A stretch of DNA of 64,000 bases from an uncultured SAR116 cluster alpha proteobacterium. GTDB taxonomy: Bacteria > Pseudomonadota > Alphaproteobacteria > Puniceispirillales > Marisalimonadaceae. The position numbers and the translations under genes are program-made. Under the pieces are notes generated by a model that saw only the letters and a program-made list of their open reading frames with translations, did not search any database and was not told the origin of the DNA. Positions 33,577-42,769 of the stretch are shown here, piece after piece. Within the stretch, counting starts at the first letter, position 1. The number at the start of each line of letters is the position of its first letter. The stretch covers positions 1 through 64,000 of the forward strand of contig CABZCK010000005.1 of assembly GCA_902524215.1 (NCBI GenBank), given 5' to 3'.

Positions 33577-36534
33577 TTAATTAAATTTCTCTATAATTAA
33601 TGGTTCTAAAAAACTTGCTATATGAACAGCTTTAATTTTAGATTGGTCTTTGATTTGAGCTCGGCAGGAAGTACCATCAGCTATGACTGTTGGATTTTTA
33701 TACTTTAAAATAGAGGGAATAAGTTTAGCCATTGCCATCTTTATTGACACCTCATAAGTTTCTTTATTGTACCCAAATGAACCGGCCATTCCACAACAGC
33801 TTGTTTCTATATTTTCTAACTGAATTTTTGGAACTCTTTTCAAAATTTCAATAATTGGATTTACAACATCAAAGGCTTTTTGGTGACAATGTCCATGAAG
33901 CAAAACTTTATTGTTGTATGGTTTAAAACTGAAATTATGTATTTTTTTAATTAATAATTCTTCAAATGTAAAACTATTTTCTGAAAGTAATTGTGCTTCT
34001 TTACTTTTTAACAATGAAGGTAATTCATCTCTAAAAGATAAAATGCATGATGGCTCTAATCCGACAACTGGAATACCTTTTTTTAAATAAGGCACAAATG
34101 TTTTTAAAATATTTTCGTATTCATTTTTTGTTTTGTCTATTAATCCATTGGTTAAAAAAGTTTTGCCACAACATAAATGTTTATTATTAATTTTTGGAAG
34201 AAAAGGAGAAAATCCCAATTTTTTTAAAACCCTAATTGCAGCTCTTATATTTTCAGGTTCATGGAATCTATTAAAACTATCTGGAAAAATAATTACTGGG
34301 TTTTTTATGTTTTTATTAAGTTCTGAAGCTAATTCATTATCTTTAAAATAATTCATTTTAGTTAAAGGAATGTCTCTTTTTGCAGAAATATTAAAGAATG
34401 CTTCATTAACAAAATTTAAAATTTTTAATTTTTGTAAAATATTTAAAATTGGATAAAAATAACTCAGGTATTTACTGTATTTTGGTAAGTATGCTATCAA
34501 TTTTTGTGATAAGGAAAGGCCGTATTTTTCGTGACGTAATCTTTCTATTTCAATTTTCATTTTTGAAATATCAACACTCGTAGGACATTCTTTTTTACAT
34601 GCTTTGCATGAAACACAAAGTTTCATGGTTTCATACATTTCTTTTGAAGTAAGTGCATCATTTTTAAACTGACCAGTTAAGGCTAATCTAAGAGTGTTAG
34701 CTCTTCCTCGTGGTGAATCTTTTTCATCTTTAGTCACTCTGTACGAAGGACACATCACACCATTTTCTAATTTACGGCATGATCCATTATTATTACACAT
34801 TTCAATAGCGCCTTGAAAACCATCAGATTTTCCTGGCCATGAAGACCAATCCATAACTGTTTTTATGTCCGAGGCTGAGTAAGCAGGAGAATATCGAAAT
34901 AAATTTCTATCATCCATTTTTGGTGCATCTATGATTTTTTCTGGATTAAAAATTCTATTAGGATCAAATAAATCTTTTGCGTGTCTAAAAATATTATTAA
35001 TTTTTTTATCAAACATTTTTTCAATGAATTCTGATCTAACAATCCCATCTCCATGTTCGCCTGAAAAAGAGCCTCCAAATTTTTTAACTAAAGTACAAGC
35101 TTCTTCTGCAATCATTCTCATTTTTTTAACATCTTCATTAATTTTCATATTTAAAACAGGACGGACGTGCAAACATCCTACTGAAGCGTGAGCGTACCAA
35201 GTGCCGTGAACATTGTATTTTTTAAAAATTTTCTTTAAACCATCAGTATATTCAGCTAGGTTCTCAAGATTTACAGCACAATCTTCTACAAAAGAAACAG
35301 GTTTACCTTCACTTTTCATAGACATCATTATATTCAATCCAGATTTTCTCATTTCTGTAAGGCGAGATTGATCTTTGTCATTTAGTATTTTTACAACTCC
35401 TCCGGTTTTAGCTTTACTATCCCAATTAAAACCTAGGTCTTGCATCATTTTTTCTAATTCATTTAATTTATCTAAGTTTTTAGTTTGATTTTTATCTGCA
35501 AACTCAACAACGAGTAATGATGCTGGATTTCCCACGACAATATCTTTAACAGTTTGTTTAAAAATTTGAATGTCATTGGCCAACTTTAACATTGTGTCAT
35601 CTATTAATTCTACTGAAACTGGATTCAATTTTACAATATGCTGAGCAGCGTCCATTGACTCATAAAATGAAGGAAAATGACATACTCCCATTACTTTTTT
35701 ACTAGGTAATTCTGATAATTTAAGTTTAATTTTTGTGAAATATCCCAGGGTCCCTTCAGATCCAACTATAAAATGAGATAGGTTTATACCATCACCTTTT
35801 TTCCCATTTGGTCTGTAGGACATTGCATCTGGCAAAAGAGCATCTACATTATATCCTGCGACTCTTCGTAATACTTTTGGGAAATCATTTAAAATTACAT
35901 TCTTATTTTTCTTTACCTTTTCATATAATTTAAAAATGTTATTGTTAAAAACATTCAAATTAGAATTATTTTTTAGTTCATCAATATCTATATCACCGAA
36001 ACAATATTCTTTTCCGTCATTTAATATTGCTTCAATTGACAATACATTATCTCTCATCATTCCGTATTTAAGAGATCTTCCACCACAGCTATTATTTCCA
36101 GCCATTCCTCCAATGGTAGCTCTACTAGATGTTGATACATCTACTGGAAACCAAAGACCAAAGGATTTTAAAAATTTGTTAAGTTCATCTAAAACAATTC
36201 CAGGTTCGACAGTACAAGTTTTATTTTTTTCATCAAAATCAATAATCTTATTAAAATATTTTGAATTATCAATTACAAGTGAACGATTAACTGTTTGACC
36301 ACATTGTGAAGTGCCCCCTCCACGTGGAAGAATTGAAATATTATTATTAAGACAAAAATTAACTGCTTTAATTACATCATCTTTAGATTTAGGAATAAAT
36401 ACAGCTAAGGGTTGAATTTGATAAATTGATGCATCTGTTGAATACCTTCCTTTTGAAAATTCGTCATCATAAAATTCTCCATTGGTAAGGGTTTTTAATT
36501 CAGAAAGAGGTACTGGTGCGAAATCTTTTGGCAT
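33577..36534 (-). CDS. FAD/Fe-S 2-hydroxyacid dehydrogenase fusion (YdiJ/GlcD-GlcF type)
   Basis: A 985-residue fusion. Residues about 40-240 form the FAD-binding domain (LPRGGGTSQCGQTVN, GGMAGNNSCGGRS). Residues about 260-540 form the FAD-oxidase C domain (SFSGEHGDGIVRSEF). Residues about 575-665 carry two Fe-S clusters (Cys580/586/595; Cys640/643/646/650 in CVSCKACKKECP). About 740-985 holds two CCG domains (CCGKTF; CCGMAGSFGY). Relatives oxidise D-lactate, D-2-hydroxyglutarate or glycolate and reduce the quinone pool. Beside a glyoxylate aminotransferase, glycolate/glyoxylate chemistry is plausible but unproven. Confidence 0.85.
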   Translation of the reverse strand: MPKDFAPVPLSELKTLTNGEFYDDEFSKGRYSTDASIYQIQPLAVFIPKSKDDVIKAVNFCLNNNISILPRGGGTSQCGQTVNRSLVIDNSKYFNKIIDFDEKNKTCTVEPGIVLDELNKFLKSFGLWFPVDVSTSSRATIGGMAGNNSCGGRSLKYGMMRDNVLSIEAILNDGKEYCFGDIDIDELKNNSNLNVFNNNIFKLYEKVKKNKNVILNDFPKVLRRVAGYNVDALLPDAMSYRPNGKKGDGINLSHFIVGSEGTLGYFTKIKLKLSELPSKKVMGVCHFPSFYESMDAAQHIVKLNPVSVELIDDTMLKLANDIQIFKQTVKDIVVGNPASLLVVEFADKNQTKNLDKLNELEKMMQDLGFNWDSKAKTGGVVKILNDKDQSRLTEMRKSGLNIMMSMKSEGKPVSFVEDCAVNLENLAEYTDGLKKIFKKYNVHGTWYAHASVGCLHVRPVLNMKINEDVKKMRMIAEEACTLVKKFGGSFSGEHGDGIVRSEFIEKMFDKKINNIFRHAKDLFDPNRIFNPEKIIDAPKMDDRNLFRYSPAYSASDIKTVMDWSSWPGKSDGFQGAIEMCNNNGSCRKLENGVMCPSYRVTKDEKDSPRGRANTLRLALTGQFKNDALTSKEMYETMKLCVSCKACKKECPTSVDISKMKIEIERLRHEKYGLSLSQKLIAYLPKYSKYLSYFYPILNILQKLKILNFVNEAFFNISAKRDIPLTKMNYFKDNELASELNKNIKNPVIIFPDSFNRFHEPENIRAAIRVLKKLGFSPFLPKINNKHLCCGKTFLTNGLIDKTKNEYENILKTFVPYLKKGIPVVGLEPSCILSFRDELPSLLKSKEAQLLSENSFTFEELLIKKIHNFSFKPYNNKVLLHGHCHQKAFDVVNPIIEILKRVPKIQLENIETSCCGMAGSFGYNKETYEVSIKMAMAKLIPSILKYKNPTVIADGTSCRAQIKDQSKIKAVHIASFLEPLIIEKFN

Positions 36535-36570
36535 TTAAAATCTTATGTTTTAAAAAAGGTGTTATTTGTA

Positions 36571-36599
36571 TTTAATACATATATATATATTCTTATAAT
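36571..36599 (+). promoter_or_regulatory. Possible promoter for the glyoxylate aminotransferase
   Basis: TATAAT at 36594-36599 with TTTAAT at 36571-36576, 17 bases apart, lies in the 90-base gap between divergent genes. The -10 is perfect and the -35 weak. The same pair of hexamers occurs upstream of the PotA-like gene. Confidence 0.38.
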
Positions 36600-36624
36600 A
36601 GTAAAGATTTAACAAGGATTAATA

Positions 36625-37803
36625 ATGAGTGATCGAAAATACAAACCTGGTAAACATTTTTTACAATTGCCTGGACCATCAAATGTACCAGATAGAATTT
36701 TGAATGCTATGTGTTATCCTACAATTGATCATAGAGGCCCAGAGTTTTCAGAGTTGGCATTGAAATGTCTGAGTGGGATCAAAACAATCTTTAAAACAAA
36801 GAACCCTGTTATTATTTTTCCAGCATCAGGAACAGGAGCTTGGGAAGCTGCTTTAGTTAATACATTAAATGATGGAGATAATGTTTTAATGGTTGAAACT
36901 GGACATTTCGCATCTCTTTGGAACAATATGGCACAAAAATTAGGTCTTAAGGTAGAACTTTTAAAGACAGATTGGAGACAAGGTTTAGATCCTAACGAAA
37001 TAGAAAAAAGATTAAGGCTTGATACTGATAAAAAAATTAAAGCTGTTTGTATAGTTCATAATGAAACTTCAACAGGATGTATTTCTAATGTAAAAGCTGT
37101 TAGGGATATTTTAGATGATTTAAAACATGATGCATTATTAATGGTTGACACAATTTCCGGTTTAGCATCTATAAATTATGAACATGATGAATGGGGTGTT
37201 GATATTACTATTTCAGGATCTCAAAAGGGATTAATGCTTCCACCTGGGTTATCATTTAATGCAATTTCTGAAAAAGCAATTAATGTCTCAAACAAATCAA
37301 CTCTAAAAAAATCTTATTGGGATTGGAATGAACATCTAGAATTTAATAAGACAGGTTTTTTTCCATACACTCCCGCTACAAATCTGATGTTTGGACTCAA
37401 AGAAGCTATTGATATGCTTCATGAAGAGGGACTCACTAATGTTTTTAAAAGACATGCAAGGTATTCAAAAGCTACTAGAATAGCTGTTGAGGCATGGGGT
37501 TTAGAAGTTTATTGTCAAAATTACGAGAGGTTTTCTGATGTGTTAACTGCAGTATTAGTACCTGAAAACAAAGATGCTGATCAGTTAAGAAAAATTATAT
37601 TAGAAAATTTTAATATGTCCTTGGGAAATGGTTTATCCAAACTAAAAGGTAAAGTCTTTAGAATTGGTCATCTAGGTGACTTTAATGATATAAGTCTTTT
37701 GGGAACATTAAGCGGAGTTGAAATGGGTTTAGATTTAATACAAATACCTATTAGAGAAGCTGGAGTTGAAAAGGCAAGAGAGTACTTAAAAGAAAATTTA
37801 TAA
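36625..37803 (+). CDS. Serine/alanine-glyoxylate aminotransferase family
   Basis: A 392-residue PLP aminotransferase of class V. The Schiff-base lysine is Lys201 in SGSQKGLML, with the aspartate in LLMVDTISGL and substrate-binding TPATNLMFGLKEA. AGGAT lies just before the ATG. It can convert glyoxylate, the end product of AllA, to glycine using serine or alanine, closing the purine route. The same family includes ureidoglycine-glyoxylate aminotransferase (PucG). Since this window uses allantoicase, ureidoglycine should not be formed, so the simple glyoxylate role is favoured. Confidence 0.86.
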   Translation: MSDRKYKPGKHFLQLPGPSNVPDRILNAMCYPTIDHRGPEFSELALKCLSGIKTIFKTKNPVIIFPASGTGAWEAALVNTLNDGDNVLMVETGHFASLWNNMAQKLGLKVELLKTDWRQGLDPNEIEKRLRLDTDKKIKAVCIVHNETSTGCISNVKAVRDILDDLKHDALLMVDTISGLASINYEHDEWGVDITISGSQKGLMLPPGLSFNAISEKAINVSNKSTLKKSYWDWNEHLEFNKTGFFPYTPATNLMFGLKEAIDMLHEEGLTNVFKRHARYSKATRIAVEAWGLEVYCQNYERFSDVLTAVLVPENKDADQLRKIILENFNMSLGNGLSKLKGKVFRIGHLGDFNDISLLGTLSGVEMGLDLIQIPIREAGVEKAREYLKENL

Positions 37804-37805
37804 AT

Positions 37806-39110
37806 ATGAGTAAATTTAGTTTTTTTAGCGATTTAGTAAATACTTTATTTAATAAAAAGAATAGAAAAAAAAATTTTGGTTCTCTTTTTGAAAAAAAACA
37901 AAACAAGTCTCTTTTAGAATATATTGAAAATGTCAATGATGCTAAAGGAGAGATTTCAGCATTAAATTATTCAGAAGAACTATTGGATTATTTAAGTCAA
38001 TGTGATCAAAAGACATTAATTAGTTTTTTCGAATATTTGGAAAAAGATTATGATTTAGAAATTAATTCAATAGAAGAAGTTTTAAAAAATTATAACAAGA
38101 AAAAAGAATACAACTTTTACAAAGACATAAAAAAGATTTCTGAATCAAAACGCTCAGAGATATTCAGACGTTTGAATTCAACTCAACATGGAACGATTAA
38201 CTTAGTAAGATTAAGAGAAAAGTTGCTTGAACTTTTAGATAAACATCCAAATTTTCAAAAAATTGATTTTGATTTATCATCTTTATTCAAGGATTGGTTT
38301 AATAGAGGTTTTTTGATATTAAAACCAATTGATTGGGAGACACCTGCTAATATTTTAGAAAAAATTATTGAATATGAAGCTGTTCATCAAATAAAATCTT
38401 GGGACGAATTAAGATTTAGGTTAGAGCCACATGACAGAAAATGTTTTGCATACTTTCATCCAGCTATGGAAGATGAACCTTTAATATTTATAGAAGTCGC
38501 TTTAACTGAAGATATACCTGAAAAAATAAATCAAATTCTTAATCCAGATAGGACAATGATTAATAGTGAAGAAGCGACAACAGCTGTTTTTTATTCAATT
38601 TCCAACTGCCAAAAAGGTTTACAAGGAATTTCTTTTGGCAATTTTTTAATAAAGCAGGTTGCCAAAGATTTAAAAAATAATTTTGAAAATTTATCTAAAT
38701 TTGTGACCTTGTCACCAGTCCCAGGATTTAGTAAGTGGTTAAAATCGAATGATACGACTTTGTTTGATAAAATGTATAATAAATTATCTACTACTAAAAT
38801 TCAAAAAAATGAAATTATATTGAACGAAAGTATTTTAAAATATTTCTTTATCTCCAAAAGATTAGATTATTTACCAAATGATCCTGTGGCAAGATTTCAT
38901 ATAGGAAATGGAGCAATTTTAGAAAGAATTAATTTTCTATCTGACACTTCTGAAAAAGGATTAGAGCAATCTTTGGGTTTTATGGTTAATTATTTATATA
39001 ATTTGGAAGAGGTTGAGATAAATCATGAAAAATATGTTGTTGATAAAAAAATTAATACCTCTAAGAGTCTAGAAAAAGAATTTATAAAATTAAATATTGA
39101 GATAGGATAA
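37806..39110 (+). CDS. Malonyl-CoA decarboxylase
   Basis: A 434-residue decarboxylase that turns malonyl-CoA into acetyl-CoA. The N-terminal helical domain contains HGTINLVRLREKLLEL. The catalytic domain has CFAYFHPAMEDEPLIFIEVA, GISFGNFLIKQV, TLSPVPGFSKWL and DPVARFHIGNGAILERIN. Its start is two bases after the aminotransferase stop, so it is probably co-transcribed. No malonate transporter or malonyl-CoA synthetase is nearby, so where malonyl-CoA comes from is unclear. Confidence 0.9.
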   Translation: MSKFSFFSDLVNTLFNKKNRKKNFGSLFEKKQNKSLLEYIENVNDAKGEISALNYSEELLDYLSQCDQKTLISFFEYLEKDYDLEINSIEEVLKNYNKKKEYNFYKDIKKISESKRSEIFRRLNSTQHGTINLVRLREKLLELLDKHPNFQKIDFDLSSLFKDWFNRGFLILKPIDWETPANILEKIIEYEAVHQIKSWDELRFRLEPHDRKCFAYFHPAMEDEPLIFIEVALTEDIPEKINQILNPDRTMINSEEATTAVFYSISNCQKGLQGISFGNFLIKQVAKDLKNNFENLSKFVTLSPVPGFSKWLKSNDTTLFDKMYNKLSTTKIQKNEIILNESILKYFFISKRLDYLPNDPVARFHIGNGAILERINFLSDTSEKGLEQSLGFMVNYLYNLEEVEINHEKYVVDKKINTSKSLEKEFIKLNIEIG

Positions 39111-39112
39111 AA

Positions 39113-39484
39113 ATGAAAAAAATTATTTACTTGCTAGCAACTATTTTATTAACTTTTTTTTCTAATAATAGCTTAATTGCTTCTGAAACAAAAGATCAAT
39201 ACTCTTGTAAGCCAAAGCATGCTGCAGCTATTCGTTCTAATGGTATACAAACTTTTAAAATTAAAGGTGATGAAAAACCTGTATTACTCTCTATATATAA
39301 AGGTTTTTTAGAAACTAATGATATGAAGTATAAATTATATGAAGCAGGAGGTAGAGCTTTTGCTTTTTCACCTGAAAGAGCTTGGGTGCATTTTCAAGAT
39401 ATTACAGTACTAGATAATGGACAACTTTCTTTTGTTATGGCAGTAAATAGTTCCATTTCTAGATACCTGTGTGATAAAAAATAA
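39113..39484 (+). CDS. Small exported protein of unknown function
   Basis: A 123-residue protein I do not recognise. It has a typical signal peptide (MKKIIYLLATILLTFFSNNS, cleavage near IAS). The mature part has two cysteines, at about 32 and 120 near its two ends, that could form a disulfide. AGGAT precedes the ATG. It lies two bases after malonyl-CoA decarboxylase and overlaps the DMT permease start by 14 bases, so it belongs to the same operon. A periplasmic location is inferred. Confidence 0.7.
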   Translation: MKKIIYLLATILLTFFSNNSLIASETKDQYSCKPKHAAAIRSNGIQTFKIKGDEKPVLLSIYKGFLETNDMKYKLYEAGGRAFAFSPERAWVHFQDITVLDNGQLSFVMAVNSSISRYLCDKK

Positions 39485-40373
39485 AATTAAAAATAATAAA
39501 AACTTTTTAACGGTTATCTTATTAATTTTTTTGATAATTGTTTGGAGTTCTGTTTGGTCTTTATTCAAAATAGCACTTGAAGAGATTCCACCATTAAGTT
39601 TTAGGGTCATGACAGGGGTGCCTGCAGGAATTTTGTTATTTGTTTTTGTTCTTAATAAAAAAAAATCTTTATTTATTCCCAGAGAAAACTGGAGATCTTT
39701 ATTACTTATCAGTTTTTTTAATGTTACTTTATGGCAAGTTTTAATGCTTTATGGTCTGTCCTTACTTGGTGGAGGAAGGGCAGCTGTTCTCGCCTACACT
39801 ATGCCAGTTTGGGCTACAATATCAGCTGGACTAATTGGTTATGAAAAAATCAATTTATCAGTAACTCTTGCTTTAATTTTTGGAATGATAGGAATTTTTT
39901 CATTATCAATAGGAATTGGTGTTTTAGATAATATTTTAGGATTGTTTTTAACATTATCAGCAGGTTTATCATGGGGCATTGGTACCATGATAGTAAAATA
40001 TGGTGGATTCAAATCAGATGGTATGTTGGTAGCTGGTTGGCAACAACTTATTGGTGTATTGCCATTAATTCCCTTTGCTCTTTATTTTGACTTAAATAAC
40101 TTTGGAAATCCTAATTATATTCATTACCTAATAATTTTTTATGCAATATTTTTTTCAAGTGCATATACCTACTGGGCTTATTTTACTGTTTTACAAAAAT
40201 TTTCAGTTAATATTACATCTATTTCTGTTATGATGGTTCCTGTTTTAGCAATCTTAATAGATTATTTTTTCATGGGAGTGTTTTTAACAAATTTTGATAT
40301 AGTTGCTGTCATATTCATTGTTTCAAGTATTTTTATAGCAGCTACAAAACCATTTAATAAAAAATTAGACTAA
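39471..40373 (+). CDS. EamA/DMT superfamily permease
   Basis: A 300-residue membrane protein with about ten hydrophobic spans in two EamA repeats. LIIVWSSVWSLFKIALEEIPPLSFR opens the first repeat and GLSWGIGTMIVKYGG the second. It begins at a GTG inside the end of the preceding exported-protein gene with no clear ribosome site. The family exports or imports small metabolites and amino acids; the substrate is not predictable. Confidence 0.82.
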   Translation: MIKNKIKNNKNFLTVILLIFLIIVWSSVWSLFKIALEEIPPLSFRVMTGVPAGILLFVFVLNKKKSLFIPRENWRSLLLISFFNVTLWQVLMLYGLSLLGGGRAAVLAYTMPVWATISAGLIGYEKINLSVTLALIFGMIGIFSLSIGIGVLDNILGLFLTLSAGLSWGIGTMIVKYGGFKSDGMLVAGWQQLIGVLPLIPFALYFDLNNFGNPNYIHYLIIFYAIFFSSAYTYWAYFTVLQKFSVNITSISVMMVPVLAILIDYFFMGVFLTNFDIVAVIFIVSSIFIAATKPFNKKLD

Positions 40374-40391
40374 TGTTTTTCCAATAAAATT

Positions 40392-41414
40392 ATGCAAAAA
40401 GAAAATTTAATAAAATTCTGTAAAAATATTTTAATAAAATTAAACATGGATGCTGATAAAGCTCATGCTACCTCTGAGACACTAGTTGAAGCTGATATGA
40501 TGGGACATAGCACTCACGGTGTTAGACTCTTACCAAACTATGTTAGTGATATTGAAAAAGGGATAATGAATATCAATGGAAATTACAAAATAATTTCAGA
40601 AAAAAAATCAAACGTAAGAATAGATGGAAAATTACTACCAGGAATTTGGCTTACCCAAGAGGGATTAAAAATTGGAATTGAGAAAGCTAAAGACTTTGGT
40701 GTTTCAACTGTAACAATTGGAAATAGTCATCACAATGGAGCACTTGCAGCATATTTAAAAAATATTGTAGATGAAGGTTTTATCGCAATTATAAAAAGTT
40801 CTGTTCCTTCAAATTCAACAGTTGCACCTTTCGGTGGTACTGAACCTCTTTTTACTCCAAATCCAATGGCAATAGGTTTTCCAACAAATAATTTGCCTGT
40901 AATTATTGATATAAGTGCGTCTATAACGACAAATAATATGATTGCAGAAAAAATTGCAAATAAACAAAAATTTAATTTCAATTGCTTATTAACATCTGAA
41001 GGGGTTCCAAGTAATGATCCATTAGAAGTGAGAGATAAAAGTGGAACAGTTCTTCCTGTTGGAGGGATGGAGTATGGGCATAAGGGATATGGTTTAGCTC
41101 TAGGAATTGAAGCCTTATCTCAAGGTTTGTCTGGATTTGGAAGAGTAGATAATCCTAAAAGCATGAATTTATCAACATTTATACAAATTATAGATCCTGA
41201 ATTTTTCTCGGGGTTAGATGAATTTAAAAAACAAATGTCGTACACTGTTTCAAAAGCAAAAAAAAATAAACCTATTCCTGGGAAAACTATATATATACCT
41301 GGGGAGAGAGCTTTAATCAAAAGACAAAAAGCTCTGAAAAATGGAATTTTTCTAAGTGAGGTAACTAAATCTTCATTGAAAGAAATAAGTACAAGGTTTA
41401 ATGAAAATTTTTAA
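40392..41414 (+). CDS. Malate/L-lactate dehydrogenase family (Ldh_2) oxidoreductase
   Basis: A 340-residue Ldh_2 enzyme, the second in the window. The signature MGHSTHGVRLLPNYV lies near residues 37-51, with TIGNSHHNGALAAYL and HKGYGLALGIEALSQGLSG later. It ends 4 bases before the convergent HpaR-type regulator. It belongs functionally with either the upstream DMT permease or the HpaI/OYE cluster downstream. The keto/hydroxy-acid substrate is unknown. Confidence 0.8.
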   Translation: MQKENLIKFCKNILIKLNMDADKAHATSETLVEADMMGHSTHGVRLLPNYVSDIEKGIMNINGNYKIISEKKSNVRIDGKLLPGIWLTQEGLKIGIEKAKDFGVSTVTIGNSHHNGALAAYLKNIVDEGFIAIIKSSVPSNSTVAPFGGTEPLFTPNPMAIGFPTNNLPVIIDISASITTNNMIAEKIANKQKFNFNCLLTSEGVPSNDPLEVRDKSGTVLPVGGMEYGHKGYGLALGIEALSQGLSGFGRVDNPKSMNLSTFIQIIDPEFFSGLDEFKKQMSYTVSKAKKNKPIPGKTIYIPGERALIKRQKALKNGIFLSEVTKSSLKEISTRFNENF

Positions 41415-41418
41415 TTTC

Positions 41419-41883
41419 TTACCTAGACCTCCAGTCAATTATTTCAGTAAGAAGGTTAAGAATTTTGTTGATTTTATCCTCACCATATCTTTTTTGAATT
41501 GACTTTAAAATTGCTAAATATTCAGGCTTAATCGATTCTAATTTTATTTTTCCTTCATCAGAAATTTCAAGAATAATTTTTCTTTTATCTAATTTATCTT
41601 CTTTTTTGATAATGAATTTATTTTCAATAAGTGTATTAATGATCCTAGACAAACTCGGTGATAATATACATGCTTCTGTAGCTAATTGACCAGCAACGCA
41701 AGGTCCTTTTTCACCTAACACTCTAAGGACTCTCCATTGCTGTTCGGTAAAATTATGTTTTGCTAACATTGGCCGAAATGACATCATTAAAGATTCACGG
41801 GCTCTAAGTAAAGTGATAGTTAAGGATTTTTTTGTTTCAAATAGAGTTATTAAGCTATCTGTTTTTTTATTTTCCTCAGCCAT
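41419..41883 (-). CDS. MarR family regulator (HpaR-like)
   Basis: A 154-residue winged-helix regulator. The sequence FTEQQWRVLRVLGEKG, then QLATEACILSPSLSRIINTL (recognition helix region) and DKRKIILEISDEGK (wing) match the HpaR/HpcR group that represses homoprotocatechuate degradation genes and binds aromatic acids. It is divergent from the HpaI-type aldolase gene. An inverted repeat in the 100-base gap is a likely operator. No other genes of the homoprotocatechuate meta pathway are nearby, so the inducer may be something else. Confidence 0.86.
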   Translation of the reverse strand: MAEENKKTDSLITLFETKKSLTITLLRARESLMMSFRPMLAKHNFTEQQWRVLRVLGEKGPCVAGQLATEACILSPSLSRIINTLIENKFIIKKEDKLDKRKIILEISDEGKIKLESIKPEYLAILKSIQKRYGEDKINKILNLLTEIIDWRSR

Positions 41884-41914
41884 ATTTTAATTTTATTAAA
41901 AATATGAAAATCGT

Positions 41915-41935
41915 GCAAATATTAAATAAATTTGC
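41915..41935. promoter_or_regulatory. Candidate MarR operator overlapping the aldolase promoter
   Basis: The inverted repeat GCAAAT-N9-ATTTGC lies between the divergent regulator and aldolase genes. It overlaps a -35-like TTGCTT (41932-41937) whose -10-like TATAAG (41956-41961) is 18 bases on. A repressor bound there would block aldolase transcription. Its size suits a MarR dimer; the link is inference. Confidence 0.5.
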
Positions 41936-41985
41936 TTGATATGAAAGTTTAACTGTATAAGATTTTTTTTTGTGGAGGAATTGTG

Positions 41986-42765
41986 ATGAAGTTTCAAAAT
42001 ATTACAAAATCAAAAATACTGAACAAAGAAATATCTTTTGGTGTTGGTATAAGGCAAGCACGAACTGTTGATATTGGAAAAATCATGAAAACATGTGGAT
42101 ACGATTGGCTGTTTATTGATTTAGAGCATAATAGTATGGATATTGACATGGCAACTCAGATTTCTATGGCCGCACAAGATACTGGCATTACTCCTATCGT
42201 AAGAGTGCCTGATTTTGCTCATCATCATGCAACAAGAGTTTTAGATTGTGGTTCACAAGGTATAGTTTTTCCTCATGTAGACGACAAAGAAACAGCAGAA
42301 CGTTTAGTCTCTAATTGCCTTTTTCCTCCAAAAGGTCATAGATCAATGACAGGATTACTGCCTCAGTTAGATTTTAAAAAATATCCTGTTGGTGAAGTAT
42401 CTAAAATAATCAATGACGATATAATTATTGTAGTAATGCTAGAGACACCTAAAGCAATGCATAATGTAGAAGAAATTGCATCTGTTCCTGGAATTGATGT
42501 ATTACTGGTGGGAACAAATGATCTTTGTATGGAAATGGGAATCCCTGGTGAGTTTAATCATAATGACGTTAAAGAAGCGTATAAAAAAGTTATTCAAGCT
42601 TGTAACAATAATAACATTCTACCAGGAATGGGTGGTGTTTATGATGAGACTTTAATGCATGAATACATCGATTTAGGAATGAAGTTTATATTATCTGGAT
42701 CAGATTTATCTTTTCTAGTAAAAGGTGCTGAGGACCGTTTAAATAATTTAAAAAATAAAGGTTAG
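41986..42765 (+). CDS. HpcH/HpaI family aldolase
   Basis: A 259-residue metal-dependent class II aldolase (2,4-dihydroxyhept-2-ene-1,7-dioate or 4-hydroxy-2-oxovalerate type). Metal and substrate residues lie in FIDLEHNSMD, VMLETPKAM and LVGTNDLCMEMG. The ATG at 41986 is preferred to the adjacent GTG (41983) since GGAGG lies seven bases before it. It probably cleaves a 4-hydroxy-2-oxo acid to pyruvate (or oxaloacetate chemistry) plus an aldehyde. The next gene follows after 4 bases. Confidence 0.87.
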   Translation: MKFQNITKSKILNKEISFGVGIRQARTVDIGKIMKTCGYDWLFIDLEHNSMDIDMATQISMAAQDTGITPIVRVPDFAHHHATRVLDCGSQGIVFPHVDDKETAERLVSNCLFPPKGHRSMTGLLPQLDFKKYPVGEVSKIINDDIIIVVMLETPKAMHNVEEIASVPGIDVLLVGTNDLCMEMGIPGEFNHNDVKEAYKKVIQACNNNNILPGMGGVYDETLMHEYIDLGMKFILSGSDLSFLVKGAEDRLNNLKNKG

Positions 42766-42769
42766 ATAT

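Noticed and set aside
36625..37803. Aminotransferase as ureidoglycine-glyoxylate aminotransferase (PucG)
   Set aside because: Allantoicase yields ureidoglycolate directly, so ureidoglycine is not expected. The simpler glyoxylate aminotransferase reading is kept, with PucG as an alternative.
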